From the NCBI GenBank assembly GCA_027886185.1, contig WOAB01000583.1, forward strand, positions 4,712,001 to 4,776,000: a stretch of 64,000 nt of DNA. Reading direction: 5' to 3'. The DNA comes from Rheum nobile (lineage: Eukaryota > Streptophyta > Magnoliopsida > Caryophyllales > Polygonaceae). Under the pieces are notes generated by a model. That model searched no databases and had not been told where the DNA came from. It saw nothing but the letters and a program-made list of their open reading frames with translations. Positions 1 through 10,925 of this stretch are shown in pieces; the first letter of the stretch is position 1; each line of letters begins with the position of its first letter. A program made the position numbers and the translations under genes.

Positions 1-177
1 AAAAGTTGTACAAACATTAGTTTTTATATACCTCATCTTTATTCCCCTCTTGTATATTCTCGATATTTTCCTCAACAACTGCAGTACTAGGACCCTGAGA
101 AAAATGTATGAAACTTATGAGCAAATCAATAGTAAATAAGAATTAGAACATATTACATAATATAGTTCCTCACTTAC

Positions 178-584
178 CTTATCTATCTTCTTTTTCTGAT
201 GCTGTCTCTGATACTGCTTTGCTATGTGCACAACACCAGAAAATGGCTCTACTTCTGGCCCATATGGAGTCAATCCAGGAATACCCAAATTATAATTTGG
301 TCCATCATAAGACTCTTTTGCCTTTATTGTCTTTTCAATTTCTGCTAGGCACTTCTCAGCTTGTGCCCAAAACTGTTGTTGTGGCAATGTATCATCCTCA
401 TTTTGTGGTTGTTTCTGAGATAGGGAACTCGCCTTGAGATTCAACATCTTCTCAAGAGCTTCATTTACTTTGTTGAACAAGCTGTTGTTGGCTAATTGTG
501 TTGGAGCTCGTTGTATTCTGAGTAGGAATCTTCTTATGAATTGTGCAAGTTTTTACCCTCTTCTATGTGTTCCACTAGAAAAGC
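178..584 (-). pseudogene. Ulp1-like transposon gene, downstream exon (broken)
   Basis: Minus-strand exon flanked by a good acceptor (CAG at 585-587) and donor (GTAAG read leftwards from 177). The frame from about 552 to 178 is open and includes a Gln-rich stretch and the segment GPNYNLGIPGLTPYGPEVEP. The upstream part of the exon has an in-frame stop at 553-555. The frame belongs to the same gene as the exons at 670-933 and 2819-3820. Proteins of this style are known from Ulp1/SUMO-protease-carrying Mutator-like (KAONASHI-type) elements. The protease domain would lie beyond the left window edge, so the family call is inference. Confidence 0.4.
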
Positions 585-669
585 CTGCACACATTATTTA
601 TTTTTATTAATTTTCTTATTCCATACATATGTAATCAATGAAATATCAATTGTAAAATTTATTACATAC

Positions 670-933
670 CAGTAAACCCTCTTCTGTGTCGACGCTTGTC
701 TTTTCTGCATGCTTATCTGGAGTTGATGTATTCTTATCTTTGTCAACAACAGCAGGCTTTGGTTGTTGATCTATCACTTCCGGTCTTTCTCGGAGATATC
801 CCAACCCAAACCCTCCAATCCTTATTTCATCTTTCTCTCTTTTCCCGAGCAATGGTGTGCTCCATTCTTTGATAATGGGAAACCCCCTAGGTGTTTCTTC
901 GTTTCTGATTGTCATGCGGTCAACATATATTAT
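670..933 (-). CDS. Ulp1-like transposon gene, internal exon
   Basis: Open frame of 88 codons between an acceptor (CAG, read leftwards at 934-936) and a donor (GTATG at 665-669). It contains RGFPIIKEWSTPLLGKREK, then an acidic/basic linker rich in Lys, Asp and Thr. No catalytic motif is visible. The spacing and orientation fit one multi-exon gene running from about 5.37 kb to beyond position 1. The intron upstream of it carries the solo LTR at 1007-2498. Confidence 0.45.
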
Positions 934-1006
934 CTGAAAAACAAAAGCAAAACACATGAATAAATAAGCATAAACAGAAGCACATACATATGTATACATT
1001 GATAAG

Positions 1007-2498
1007 TGATAAGCACTACTTTGTAGGGCTTAAGTAAGAGTCATTAGAGGTTTTATTGATGCCATTCGGGTAGATTTAGACACATTCATGTGCATGGCGT
1101 GTGGGGGCGAAGTTTGGAGATTAACAGACCACGTGAAGCTGGAATTAAAAGGATGATGGGCCGAATTAAATAAAGGCCCAAAAGGAGGCTGGAGCCCACG
1201 TGAAGATGCCAGCGTGAATTGAATGCTGGAATGAAGAACTTGAAGCACGATGTCACCATGACATCAGCGAGCATTTGGAAGTTGCAGTGGGCCATGTTGA
1301 TGCTGCAGACGGAGTGGGCCAAGAAGAAGCATGCTGGAGAAGGCCCAATTGGAGGAAGCGGCCCACGCGAAGGCTAAAAAGAATGCCCGCGCGCGCGTCA
1401 AATTGAAGCTGGAGAATTGAAGAATGAAGCGTGATGTCACGCTGATGTAGGTGATGATGATTTGAATTGGATTTGGGCCGCGTTGATGCTGTTGAAGATG
1501 GGCCGAAATTGGGCCGTGCCTGCTCGCATGAAATGGAGGCCGTGAGCAAAGTGCTGAACGAGAATTCAAGGCCGAGAACGGGATTAATTTCCATGTTTTA
1601 GTTTGTTTAATTATTATTATTTTATTATTTCATTTGAGGTTAATTCAGACTTTAATTCCTTTAGTATATTAGGGTAGAGAAAAGGCTGGTTTGCCTATCT
1701 TGGATTCTCTCTCGAACCCTAATTAGTTTTTACGTATTTGCTATGAAGAACTAAGCTCCCTTGGCTTAGTCAGACGCTGAAGCTTTCGTTGTGATTTAGT
1801 TGTGAGACTCTTACTCTTAATCTATTGTATGGAATTTATCTTCTCTCTCGCTTGATTGCTTATGATTGATATTGATATTCTTTAGTCTGATCAACTAGGG
1901 TTTGTTGTTATTGGTCTATTGCTAGATCTAGATTGTTACTGGTTGAGCATATCTATTTCAGAGTAGCAACTGCATCGTACTAGTATCTGGTTGTGCTAGT
2001 CTTATGCATGAGAGATTTGATTTACATTCTAGGATAAAAGCTGGTTGTTTTATGCTAGAATTGTATCCAACTATATTTCTATCCGTAACGCTGCTATTAA
2101 ACTGAATCTTGATAGTTTCAGGGTTATTTGATTAGTTAGTGCTAATAGTATCTGGTTGTGCTATTAGTTATATCTGAAAAGGAATTGGGATTTCCATTGC
2201 ATGTGATTTTGAATGAGTATCTATGATCAACCTGTCATACGAATAGTGGATGTTGTTTGACTAAGTGTTTTTTCCCCATTACTAAATTCATCATCTTTAG
2301 TTTATCTTGCCTTTGCTGCTTAGATTACTTAAACAAACAAAACCCCCCTTTTGGTTACTTCTGATTAACATACGAATTGCATATTTAGATAGACGTCTGT
2401 CTCCTTGTGGTCTCGACCTTTACTTACCTAAGACTACGGTTTAGGGTTTGTTTGGATATTTTGCATAGCAGCTTTTACACGACAAAAACCTGTTATCA
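1007..2498 (+). mobile_element. Solo LTR of a Gypsy-type element
   Basis: Starts TGATAAGCACTAC and ends CCTGTTATCA, flanked by a perfect 5-bp TSD, ATAAG, at 1002-1006 and 2499-2503. The first ~100 bp closely match the reverse complement of the outer LTR ends of the element at 35346-42231 (36744 and 42231), so it is a related family; the far ends have diverged. It sits in an intron of the Ulp1-like gene. It carries a GC-rich segment near 1386-1400 and the palindrome GCGTGATGTCACGC at 1429-1442. No internal retrotransposon coding remains, as expected after LTR-LTR recombination. Confidence 0.9.
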
Positions 2499-2524
2499 AT
2501 AAGAGTGGAGAAGATGTGTGTTAA

Positions 2525-2790
2525 ATAATGATAAATAGAGGCACATATATATCTAAACACATGAACACACGGTATAAGAATTATGCACATACCTAACCTC
2601 ATTCACAAATAGTATTTATTTATGATAAAAAGAAGCACATATATATCTAAACACATGCACACACAGTATAAGAATCATACACATATCGAAAGTTATGCAC
2701 ACATAGCATTAAATAATGTTAAGAAGAAGCACATATATATATAAAAACATAAACACACAATATAAGAATCATGCACATAAACTAATTTGA
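2525..2790. repeat. Three diverged ~95-bp tandem repeats rich in GCACATA
   Basis: Three copies, beginning near 2528, 2623 and 2717, share the order: GATAAA-AGA, GCACATATATAT, CACAC, TATAAGAAT. The array lies in an intron of the Ulp1-like gene. The same GCACAT/ATGCACA vocabulary recurs in its other introns (3.83-4.4 kb and 4.8-5.0 kb). Confidence 0.6.
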
Positions 2791-2818
2791 AAACAATTTT
2801 TTGTAATTTTAAAATAAC

Positions 2819-3820
2819 CATTGTCAGTCTCAGCCCAAGCCTCTGCCTGTTCAACTAACATTCTCAAAACGTATTCACACCAATCAAATTCAGCAATTTT
2901 CCTAGTGTCTTTGAGCATATCAAGCACTTTCACATTTATATTCCCATTTTGGTGACTTTCCAGAACAAGTGAGTTGAATAGGATGAGAAAGTTCCTCTTA
3001 AACCAGTCATTTGGAGTGTGGCAACTAAGCAACTTGTGGCTCACATCAGAAGGTTTAATCGTCCTCAGGTCCCTCAGCTTCAGCATACCAGTTTCTACAT
3101 CTTGTATTTTTTCAAACTGTTGCTTAAACTCTTCTAGAAGCTCAAAATCAGTTGGGTTCTTTGAAACCTCAATCTTTTTTCCTCCATGAGGTAATCCAAG
3201 GTATTTTTGAATATCCCCAACTGTTATCCTAATCACATTTCCAGTATCACCAATCTTTATTGTGCAAGAAACATAGTCAAAATGTTCAATAATCCAATAG
3301 CTAATACGACCAGAAATTTTATCAAATTTCCAGTGTATCAGACTTTCGAAACCCATCTCCCTAAGAGCTTGCTTTTGTAATGTACTCATCTTTCCAACTG
3401 TCTCAACTAACAATTTAGGTGTACTTCTTGACTTCAACATCTCATACTTTGTTTTAAGCTCTCTGATGCCTACCTTCATTTTTTTCCTAGACTTTGTAGT
3501 AGCTACTGCTTTTCCCTTGTTTGCTTGTGACCCTGATTCAGGCTTTTTAATCTGTAAGCTCCTTGGCCTTTTAAGCTTAGATAGAATCTTTGCCACAGGC
3601 GACTCGTCCTCCTCGTCTTCCTCGTCTTCCTCGGTCAGTGGTTCATCCTCTTCGTCAATCATTGGTTCCTTCCCCTTTCTCTTTGACATATTGGCAATTT
3701 TTTCTGTTTGTTTTTGTTGAAATCTAGGACTCGTCCTACGTGGTTCTCTTATAACAATAGGCTTTGATCCTGGCGGTATGATTTTCCTTGTAGTTGTCTT
3801 TCGCCTTTTATTTTTTCCAT
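2819..3820 (-). CDS. Ulp1-like / MULE-associated protein, main exon
   Basis: Largest exon of the gene: 334 open codons between an acceptor at 3821-3823 and a donor GTTATT just left of 2819. A methionine occurs at 3689, but the frame is open upstream to the acceptor, so this is an internal exon and not a start. It begins basic (KNKRRKTTTRK), then has RRTSPRFQ, a run of Glu/Asp (~residues 50-75), a Lys-rich probable nuclear-localisation segment, and a folded-looking part with MGFESLIHWKFDKISGRISY. That last motif is recurrent in plant transposon ORFs annotated as Ulp1-family. No stop or frameshift is visible. Function beyond TE association is unknown; the DNA-binding/nuclear role is inference. 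Confidence 0.55.
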
Positions 3821-3829
3821 CTGTGAATA

Positions 3830-4408
3830 TGAATTAACATATTAGAATAAAGACATGAACATTTTTAGTAAATTGATGAACACACATGGATTGATTCACA
3901 TTATGAAAACTTTTAAATAGATGCACATACAAATATTTTCTTAAGAACATGGTAGTATTCATTTGATGCACATATGAGATAGTCTATAATAAATTACATT
4001 TGCATACTGATTTAAATCAAAGAACATATAGTTATTTTATTGTATTTTACATGATTCTTGGATTTTAAGACTTGTTGTGGTATTGTCTTTCACCTGAGTG
4101 ATAGATATTGGATTGTCTTCACTTTTCTGTTTTGACTTCTTTCATCCTTATGATTTAGTGGTATGGTCCTAGTTTCTATCAACATGTATGCACATATAAG
4201 AATAAATACATGCACATACAGTGTTGAATCCATGAGCACTGCAACCATTCATGCACATATAAGAATAAATACACGAACACTGAAAACTAATTGAACCATG
4301 CATTCAACACAAATATTTTTAATTGAAATAGATGCACACACAAGTATTTATAATAGCACAAGCTACTATGTATTTCATGCACATATAATACACTGAATAA
4401 AACATTAC
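3830..4408. other. Intron of the Ulp1-like gene
   Basis: AT-rich, no sustained frame. It holds repeated ATGCACATATAAGAATAAAT segments (near 4188 and 4251) and many scattered TGCACAT motifs. Confidence 0.4.
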
Positions 4409-4551
4409 TTGTTCCTTCATTTATAGTGGTCATGGAGTTGTTTTCAGCTTGAGTGATGGATGTTGATTTGTCCCCAATAGTCTTACTTATTCCTGTATTG
4501 TCACTTGTAGTCGTTTTGTCAGCTGCATTCTTATCATGAAGGCGTTTGGTC
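4409..4551 (-). CDS. Ulp1-like gene, small upstream exon
   Basis: Short open frame with a Thr/Ser/Asp-rich composition (DKTTTSDNTGISKT). A possible donor GTAATG lies at its left end and an AG lies near 4552. The composition fits the polar linker regions of the neighbouring exons. Borders are approximate. Confidence 0.3.
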
Positions 4552-4618
4552 CTTATATATGTGTTTGAGTAAAAAAAAATCAATTACTTTAGATGTTATA
4601 TGTAAGAAAGAGAACAAT

Positions 4619-4804
4619 TCAGTTTTTATGTACACCACCTCTACGGAAAATTGGTTCCCCAATTGTCATTGTGGCGTCTCTGAAACAGATTACTATAGGT
4701 GTGCTAATGTTTTGTTGCTGTTTTTTATGTTTATTTGCAGTTGCTACTTTTCTATGTTTTGATAAACCTTTATCTATCACAAGAGCAAATAATAATGTAA
4801 ACAT
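4619..4804 (-). CDS. Possible further exon of the Ulp1-like gene
   Basis: Open on the minus strand with a Lys/Gln-rich stretch (NKHKKQQQN). No recognised domain and weak splice signals. It may equally be intron; included because it lies in the gene's path between better exons. Confidence 0.2.
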   Translation of the reverse strand: MFTLLFALVIDKGLSKHRKVATANKHKKQQQNISTPIVICFRDATMTIGEPIFRRGGVHKN

Positions 4805-5064
4805 GTTTAGGAAAAACTAGTATGCGCACATATATTTCACAAAGTATGCACACTATTTCTTTCTATGCACACATAGTAAAATTAACAAACACACACAACT
4901 TACCTACATGCACTCACATGTATTTGTGAAACCATGCACATAAAGTTTAGTTCAGATGCACATGTTTTGTTTTTATGATGCACACGCATAAAATATTTGA
5001 AAATCGTAAGGATATTGTCTGATACTCTTGCTAGATGTTCTCAAATCGTAAGAATATTGTTAAC

Positions 5065-5290
5065 TTGATTTCATATACGAAATAAAACTTGCAAAATCGA
5101 TCACAATAAGCATGTAATGTTCACTTTGATTTCATATACGAACTAAAAGTTGCAAAATCCAACACAATAAGCATGTAATGTTCACCTTGATTTCATATAC
5201 GAACTAAAAGTTGCAAAATCGAACACAATAAGCATGTAATGTTCACCTTCATTTCATATACGAACTAAAAGTTGCAAAATCGAACACAAT
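5065..5290. repeat. 61-bp tandem repeat, ~3.7 copies
   Basis: Unit contains CACAATAAGCATGTAATGTT then TTTCATATACGAACTAAAAG and TTGCAAAATC. Copies begin at 5102, 5163 and 5224 (exactly 61 bp apart), with a partial copy before them. It lies in what would be the first intron of the Ulp1-like gene. Confidence 0.85.
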
Positions 5291-5335
5291 AAAACGGAAT
5301 TTCGCCAAGAACAAGCAAGTGAAGTAGATTTTTAC

Positions 5336-5372
5336 CGGTTTTTTCTTGTGTGTTGATGTCGCAGTTCGTCAT
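5336..5372 (-). CDS. Putative first coding exon of the Ulp1-like gene
   Basis: ATG at 5372-5370 opens MTNCDINTQEKT and runs straight into a GTAAAA donor. Upstream (5373-5560) is less AT-rich, with CTCTCTC-type leader sequence typical of plant 5' UTRs. The start choice rests on position and splice context only. Confidence 0.35.
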
Positions 5373-5723
5373 TGCTTCTTATTTGCAATCGATCTCGAAC
5401 GACTGGAGATGATTGTGCTTGATTTTCGCCGGTGAAGGGACCTAGGGTTTATAGATTTCCAGGTTATCTCTCTCTCGTTCTTCTTCTTCAGAAATCGAAG
5501 TTGTTTGTGTTGCAGAGATGAATGACACTTCCGTGTCTCCTTTTTTTGTTTTAAAATTTTATTTCAGCGCGTGCCGGCAACCGCGAACAACGCGTGAGCG
5601 GGTTTTTTTCGTGTTTGGGCTGGTGGGCTTCATTCTGTAATATCCATTGGATTGTTTAGTTTGGGCGGCCCGCGTCCATTCTCAATTCTCACCCAATAAA
5701 TCATTCGCACCAGATTCGAATCC
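5373..5723 (-). promoter_or_regulatory. Presumed promoter/5' leader side of the Ulp1-like gene
   Basis: No gene seen. Contains a pyrimidine-rich leader (near 5465-5490, plus-strand view), a GC-rich block with CGCGTG-type sites (5570-5600), and GGGCGGCCCGCG near 5663. Assignment as promoter is positional inference. Confidence 0.25.
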
Positions 5724-5877
5724 AATCGAATATATAAAGATTACATGTTAAAGATAAGATATAAAGATAAGAATTTCCTAGATTAGATTGATTAACAATA
5801 TCAAATCTAACCATAAGATATCTAAAAGATAAGGTAAAACTTCTATATATTCCTAAGTTACTGTACGTAACTTAACA
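5724..5877 (-). repeat. Copia 3' LTR (truncated at outer end)
   Basis: Matches 10220-10373 almost base for base. Ends CGTAACTTAACA (minus: TGTTAAGTTACG). The purine tract GCAGGGGGC lies immediately inside. The 51 bp that extend the partner LTR are missing here and replaced by unrelated sequence. Confidence 0.85.
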
Positions 5878-5890
5878 GCCCCCTGCAAGC

Positions 5891-6640
5891 TCATCGACGG
5901 GGTCGAACAAGGAGACGACGGCAAAGAGCTTGGAAGCGAGAGGTACCGACTACCTTGGTAAATATGTCAGCCACCTGATCAATTGACCGAACATGACGAA
6001 CAACTAGCTCACTGGACTGCACCTGTTCCCGAACAAAATGATAGTCAATTTTTATGTGTTTAGAGCGTTGATGGAGGACGGGATTGGCGGACAAGAAGGT
6101 GGCACTAAGGTTGTCGCAAAGGACAATAGGAGGTGGACTGAGTGGGGCACCCATCTCCTGCAGTAGCTGACGAATCCAAATGAGCTTCGCACCAGCGAAG
6201 GCGATGGCCCTGTATTTCGCTTTGGTGCTTGATCGAGCCACGACCTGCTGCTTTTTCGACGACCAGCTGACGAGATTACCGCCATAGAACACTGAGAAAC
6301 CGTGATGGGATCGGCAATCGTCGGGGTCGGACGCCTAGCCAGCGTTAGTGAATGTGACAAGGCGAGCATCCTGAGCTTTGCAAAAGGCGAGACCATCCGA
6401 GGCAGAGCCTTTCAGGTAGCGAAGAATTCGCTTTACTGCCGACCAATGAGAGTCGGTTGGGTTGTGCATGAATTGGCAAACCCGGTTGACAGCGTACGAG
6501 ATCTCCAAACGTGTGATGGTCACATATTGCAGGGCACCTACTATGTTGCGGTAGAGGTGTGGGTCTGCGAGAGGGTCACCAGTAGCCTTGAGTCGCGGAC
6601 CAGGTTCAGCGGGGGACGCGATTGGTTTGGCTCCGGCCAT
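5891..6640 (-). pseudogene. Copia RNase H region
   Basis: Continues in the RT frame after a stop near 6668. Shows the inter-domain block with YVTITRLEISYAVNRVCQFM, then a break near 6295-6335, then the RNase H core with SWSSKKQQVVARSSTKAKYR and the C-terminal block HIKIDYHFVREQV and DIFTKVV. The usual S-T-E-A-E-Y is altered to STKAKY. Cleaves the RNA strand of RNA:DNA hybrids in the family; broken here. Confidence 0.85.
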
Positions 6641-6667
6641 GTGGCAGCGGTCTAGTATGTCACAGAT

Positions 6668-7507
6668 TTACTTCTTTTGGGAGAGAAGAAGGCCAATAGG
6701 ACCACAATGTACCTTGATCCCCAGGAAGTAGTGAAGAGGACCCAAGTCCTTAAGCGAGAATGCAGAATGGAGATGCTTGATGAAGTCCTCTATGAACTTG
6801 GAATTAGACCCGGTGATGATGAGGTCGTCAACATATACAAGGACATAGACAACATCACGGTCATACCGTTTGATGAACAATGAAGTGTCAGACACACAGT
6901 TGCTGAACCCATGGGTAAGGAGTGATGATTGGAGCTTCTGAAACCATGCCTGAGGTGCCTGCTTGAGGCCGTAGAGACCCTTAGTTAGGCGACACACATG
7001 AGTTGGCATGTCGGGAGCAACGAACCCTTGAGGTTGGTCCATGTAGACGATTTCAGCAAGGTCACCATTTAGAAAGGCGTTGTTGATGTTGACTTGTCGT
7101 AGGGGCCAATTGTGAGTCACAGCAAGACTCAACACAATCCGAATGGTCGTTGGTTTGATAACCGGACTGAATGTATCAAAGAAGTTGACTCCTTTTGTTT
7201 GATGAAATCCCTTTGCAACTAATCGAGCCTTGTAACGCTCTATTGAACCGCCTGCTTTCTTATTTATCTTGTAAATCCACTTATACCCAACAATGTTAGT
7301 CCCATGAGGCCTGGGAACAAGTTCCCAGGTTTTATTACGCATAAGAGCATCATATTCTAACTGTATTGCATGCTGCCAATTCGGGTTCTTTGTGGCTTGA
7401 ATAAAGAGTTTAGGTTCAATTGGTTGAGATGAGTTATCTGGTGGAGGATATTTAGTGGAATGAAGAGCTTTAGGTTTGAGATTACCTATTTGGGCTCGGG
7501 TGATCAT
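6668..7507 (-). pseudogene. Copia reverse transcriptase domain
   Basis: A 279-codon frame with the Copia RT signature: WELVPRP, GYKWIYKINKKAGGSIERYK, ARLVAKGFHQ and the catalytic YVDD within YVLVYVDDLIITGS. The RT fold looks almost full length and the catalytic aspartates are kept. It is out of frame with the upstream integrase ORF and ends at a stop at 6668, so no intact polyprotein is possible. Confidence 0.93.
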
Positions 7508-8247
7508 TGTGTGCTCTGAATCAGAGGGGGTCTGAAGTAAGAGGGGGCACCCGGATAAGTGTTCACCGACTGCGGAGCTGCAGGGGCAGGTGAGGACGCT
7601 GAGATAGGCGGAGGGTGTGGCGCGGGACTGCTTCCACTGGGAGTCACTGCAGGAGGCGAGTGGATGGAGACAGTAGGGGGTTCCCGTGCTACAGTAGAGG
7701 GCGTGGATGGTGGCGAGTGGAGGCGTGATGGAGCAGCTGGCTGTTGGACAGAAGCGGCCTGCTGTAAGATATGAAGCGGAAGCATAGAAGAGCTAGAGGT
7801 ATGGGAGACGACAGGCGACACATGCGAGGGATAAGGAAAGACGGATTCATCAAATATTACATGTCTAGCAATGTAAGACCTCGACGAAGGAACATGAAAA
7901 AATATATAGCCTTTGTGCTTGGAACTATATCCCAAAAATATGCAAGGCAGGGAACGATACTCAAGTTTGGTTTGATTATAAGGTCTAAGAAAAGGAAAAC
8001 ACAAGCACCCAAAAGATTTTAGAAATCCATAGTCAGGTTTACAATTGTAAAGACATTCATATGGTGATTTGAAATCCAAATTCGGGGTGATGGTCCTGTT
8101 GTTAGCATAAATAGTTGTATGAAAAGCATTTCCCCAAAATTTTAGAGGTAAATTCGAGTGGGAAAGAAGAGCTAGACCTTTTTCTATGACTGTTCGATTG
8201 AGTTGTTCAGCCGAGTCATTTTGTTCGGGAGTATACGGACATGACAC
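7504..8247 (-). pseudogene. Copia integrase C-terminal half and linker
   Basis: Carries YTPEQND-AEQLNRT (the catalytic Glu region), FWGNAFHTTIYANNR and the conserved C-terminal SFGCLCFPFLRPYNQTKLEYR and FLGYSSKHKGY. A Pro/Ser-rich linker follows. It is frame-shifted relative to the upstream half at about 8250 and out of frame with RT. Confidence 0.9.
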
Positions 8248-8792
8248 TCGATGAAGGATGCCTTGGGACTCAAGAAATTTAGATACGGGCCAAAATTCCC
8301 CACCCAGTCGGTTTGAACAGCTTTGGTTTTGGTGGAGAATTGCGTTTCAATCATTTGTTTGAACGTTGTAAAGACAGAGAACACTTGAGATTTATTTGTT
8401 AGGAAATAGATCCAGATAAACTTAGTGCAATAATCAATAAATGAAACAAAGTAACGATTACCATTAATAGATAAAACGGAGGCAGGGCCCCAAACATCTG
8501 AATGAATTAAAGCAAAGGGAACATTAGACGACTCAGTTCGACGAGGTAGATGAAGACGATGACTTTTTCCTAATTGGCAAGGGCCACACAGGTTAGACAA
8601 CTTAGATGAAGAAATAGGTAAAGAAAAAGTAGAAATAAGACGACGTAAGATGGATTCATGAGGGTGTGCCAATCTATGATGCCAACAATCCAAAGAGGCT
8701 TGTTCGCCAAGGAAGACACGAGGAGGAGATGGAATGGATGGGGCAGAAGACGACATCCGGTATAGTCCTTGGTCAAGTACCCCTCTTAGCAA
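8184..8792 (-). pseudogene. Copia GAG-pre-integrase and integrase N-terminal half
   Basis: Shows the zinc-binding HHCC-type region (HHRLAHP ... CGPCQLGKSHRL), HSDVWGPA with the first catalytic Asp, FVSFIDYCTKFIWIYFL, and a second Asp in a degenerate TDWVGNF. The frame runs out of register near 8250, where the next ORF takes over. Confidence 0.9.
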
Positions 8793-8801
8793 TGTATGCC
8801 C

Positions 8802-9182
8802 CTATAAATTCTTCACAAAACAACAATTGGGGTAAAACTCAAGATAGAGATTATTGTCACGAGAAAGCTTAGAAACAGATAGTAGGTTCTTTTTGATATC
8901 AAGGAGAAATAAGATGTTGTTTAATTGGATAGGAGCATTGGAAGCAGACAAGGAAGGAAGAATAGAATGCCATAAATGCGTAATAGGGAGAGACTGACCA
9001 TTACCAACCATGAGGCCATCATTATCGTCATAGGGGTGATTCATTGAGAGCTTGCCCATGTCACTTATTATGTGATGAGTCGCACCGGAATCGATGACCC
9101 AGGGATCATGGATAGTCGACGGGCTGGAAGTGCTCGTAATATACGCAGCATTGTGGTTCTATGGAGGCAGAGACCGGTTCCG
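8802..9182 (-). pseudogene. Copia aspartic protease region
   Basis: In the gag frame. The active-site triad is visible in WVIDSGATHH (codons at 9081-9092 encode D-S-G-A), followed by LLSVSKLSRDNNLYLEF, the usual link to GAG-pre-integrase. A stop at 8802-8804 interrupts the polyprotein. Confidence 0.85.
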
Positions 9183-10142
9183 CTATTGCGAACGACCACG
9201 CTGCTGGTTGCGCCGTGGAGGAGGGGTCGCCGGATATTCAGTAGTGTTGAGACGTTGATAGCAATAGGCGGCTTCATGTCCCAGATGCTTGCAAATTTGA
9301 CACTTTGGACGAGGGCAGCTAGACTGTTGTGACGATGAGTCGGGAGCCGGTGGAGGAGCGTTACGCTAGGAGCGTTGGTTGCTCTAGTTGCCGATGTTTT
9401 GAGAGGCCGTGTTAGCCTCAGGAGGGGAGACGCCGATCTCCTTCGCTTCTTCCACCAGTCGATGTTCTTCCTGCAGGAGGAGATTAAGGAGTTCGTCGAA
9501 AGTTATCTCCTTGTCATGCATTGATAAGGCAGCCCGAAAGGATCTGTAACATGACCCAAGCCCATAGAGGAGATAGGCGACGAGGTCGGAGTCGGGGACG
9601 ATGACCAGTCACTCCAGAAGACTGTCGGCGATCGCCCTCTTCTTCTCGAAGTATTCTATCATCGAGAGGGAGCCCTTGGTGAGAGTCTGGAGTTGTTGAC
9701 ACAAGTGCATCTGACGAGAGCGAGTTTGGGCGTGGAACATGCGTTCGAGAATCGCCCAAGCTGCATAAGAGGTGGTGACGCGCGCTACAAGCCCTAGGAG
9801 GGGAGCAATGAGCGTTGATCGCATCCACAATAGGACCAGACGATCCTTGCGAATCCAGACAGCATGATCCAGATTCGGTTTTGTCGTCGCCGGTGATGTC
9901 TCCGTTGCTGGTTGGTCAGGGAGAGTGACGGGTGGCAGGGTGGAGGGGTCAAGGCAAAATAGAAGGTTGTAAGCCTCCAGTGCAGACCGAACGATGCCCC
10001 GCCAAAGGGAGTAATTGGTTCGATCCAGGCGAATAGCAATATTCGGAAAGTGGTACATCGAACCAGAGGATCCAGAACCGACAGCCATGGCCAAAATTTG
10101 GGATGAGGTGGTGCTGGTTGTGGATGTTTCAGAGTTAGACAT
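9183..10142 (-). pseudogene. Copia gag with zinc knuckle
   Basis: ATG at 10142 opens an UBN2/retrotran_gag-like protein (RLDRTNYSLWRG near residue 40, WAILERMF, LTKGSLSMIEYF). The frame continues after a stop at 9609-9611 to a CX2CX4HX4C zinc knuckle, CQICKHLGHEAAYC, and ends at 9183. Two more in-frame TAG codons lie near 9367-9390. Forms the virus-like particle in the family; inactive here. Confidence 0.88.
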
Positions 10143-10155
10143 AGGATCGATAGGT

Positions 10156-10168
10156 TAGACTGTTACCA
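10156..10168 (-). other. Copia primer-binding-site-like sequence
   Basis: Minus strand reads TGGTAACAGTCTA directly after the LTR end ...TTTTACA. It resembles the initiator-Met tRNA site TGGTATCAGAGC with substitutions. Its position supports the LTR border at 10169. Confidence 0.5.
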
Positions 10169-10373
10169 TGTAAAACTTATGAATTGATGGGAAAAGGATT
10201 ATCCTACTCTTTCTCATTGAATCGAATATATAAAGATTACATGTTAAAGATAAGATATAAAGATAAGAATTTCCTAGATTAGATTGATTAACAATATCAA
10301 ATCTAACCATAAGATATCTAAAAGATAAGATAAAATTTCTATCTATTCCTAAGTTACTGTACGTAACTTAACA
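10169..10373 (-). repeat. Copia 5' LTR
   Basis: Plus strand TGTAAAACTT ... CGTAACTTAACA (TG...CA). The right 154 bp match the left LTR; the first 51 bp have no counterpart there. The short length (~205 bp) fits Copia. Confidence 0.75.
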
Positions 10374-10883
10374 ATTATTGAGATTATTGGATTTTAATTC
10401 ACACTAACAGACTGAATTTTAAATTGTTGGCCTCAAAGATCTGTCATTGGTTACCTACTACGTAAATTTGCATGTGTTGATCAGTATCGTATGGATTTAA
10501 AAGCTGAGTGTGAAAAGAACTACGGATACAAGAAGAAATTAAGTTAGCTAGAAAAAAGAATTGCATATATAATTTATGATGGAGGTGATGGTTAGTTTCC
10601 GGTCACACTATAGTCAATTGGGTTCATGGGCTACTTGTTTCAATATCATGAAAACTGCAATATATGAAGCAGTATCCGTATAGATTAATTACTTATGTCA
10701 AAAATATTATATTAACTAGTGATGATTACTAATTGTCACAAAAATAAGATTGTACTCCGTTAGTTGTATTGTGTTACCTAGTACTAAAACTTCTACGATA
10801 ATTCCTTGGGTACATATTACATTGTACACAAAATGAAAGAGACTCCTTTCAAAATAATTATTAATAAAATGAGAGAGACTCAT
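10374..10883. other. AT-rich intergenic DNA, no gene seen
   Basis: Only short chance frames on both strands, with no splice-supported exon. Confidence 0.5.
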
Positions 10884-10925
10884 CGAGTTACTTTGTACAC
10901 CTGTGTAATTGTACAAAGTAACTCG
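10884..10925. repeat. Perfect 15-bp inverted repeat (hairpin)
   Basis: CGAGTTACTTTGTAC, 12-nt loop, then its exact complement GTACAAAGTAACTCG. The left arm and the preceding ~27 bp (TTATTAATAAAATGAGAGAG...) recur immediately after the Helitron 3' end at 18887. Confidence 0.85.

Larger units (their letters stand above)
5724..10373 (-). mobile_element. Degenerate Ty1/Copia LTR retrotransposon
   Basis: Minus-strand element with LTR-like ends at 5724-5877 and 10169-10373. A purine tract (GCAGGGGGC, minus strand) abuts the left LTR and a primer-site-like sequence abuts the right one. Domain order on the minus strand is gag, protease, integrase, RT, RNase H, which defines Copia. Gag through the first half of integrase share one frame with several stops. 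A frameshift follows near 8250 and another precedes RT near 7505. The outer ~51 bp of the left LTR do not match the right LTR, and no TSD could be found. Confidence 0.9.

Noticed and set aside
5065..5290. CRISPR-like array
   Set aside because: The 61-bp units are contiguous with no unique spacers, in a eukaryotic intron; an ordinary tandem repeat.
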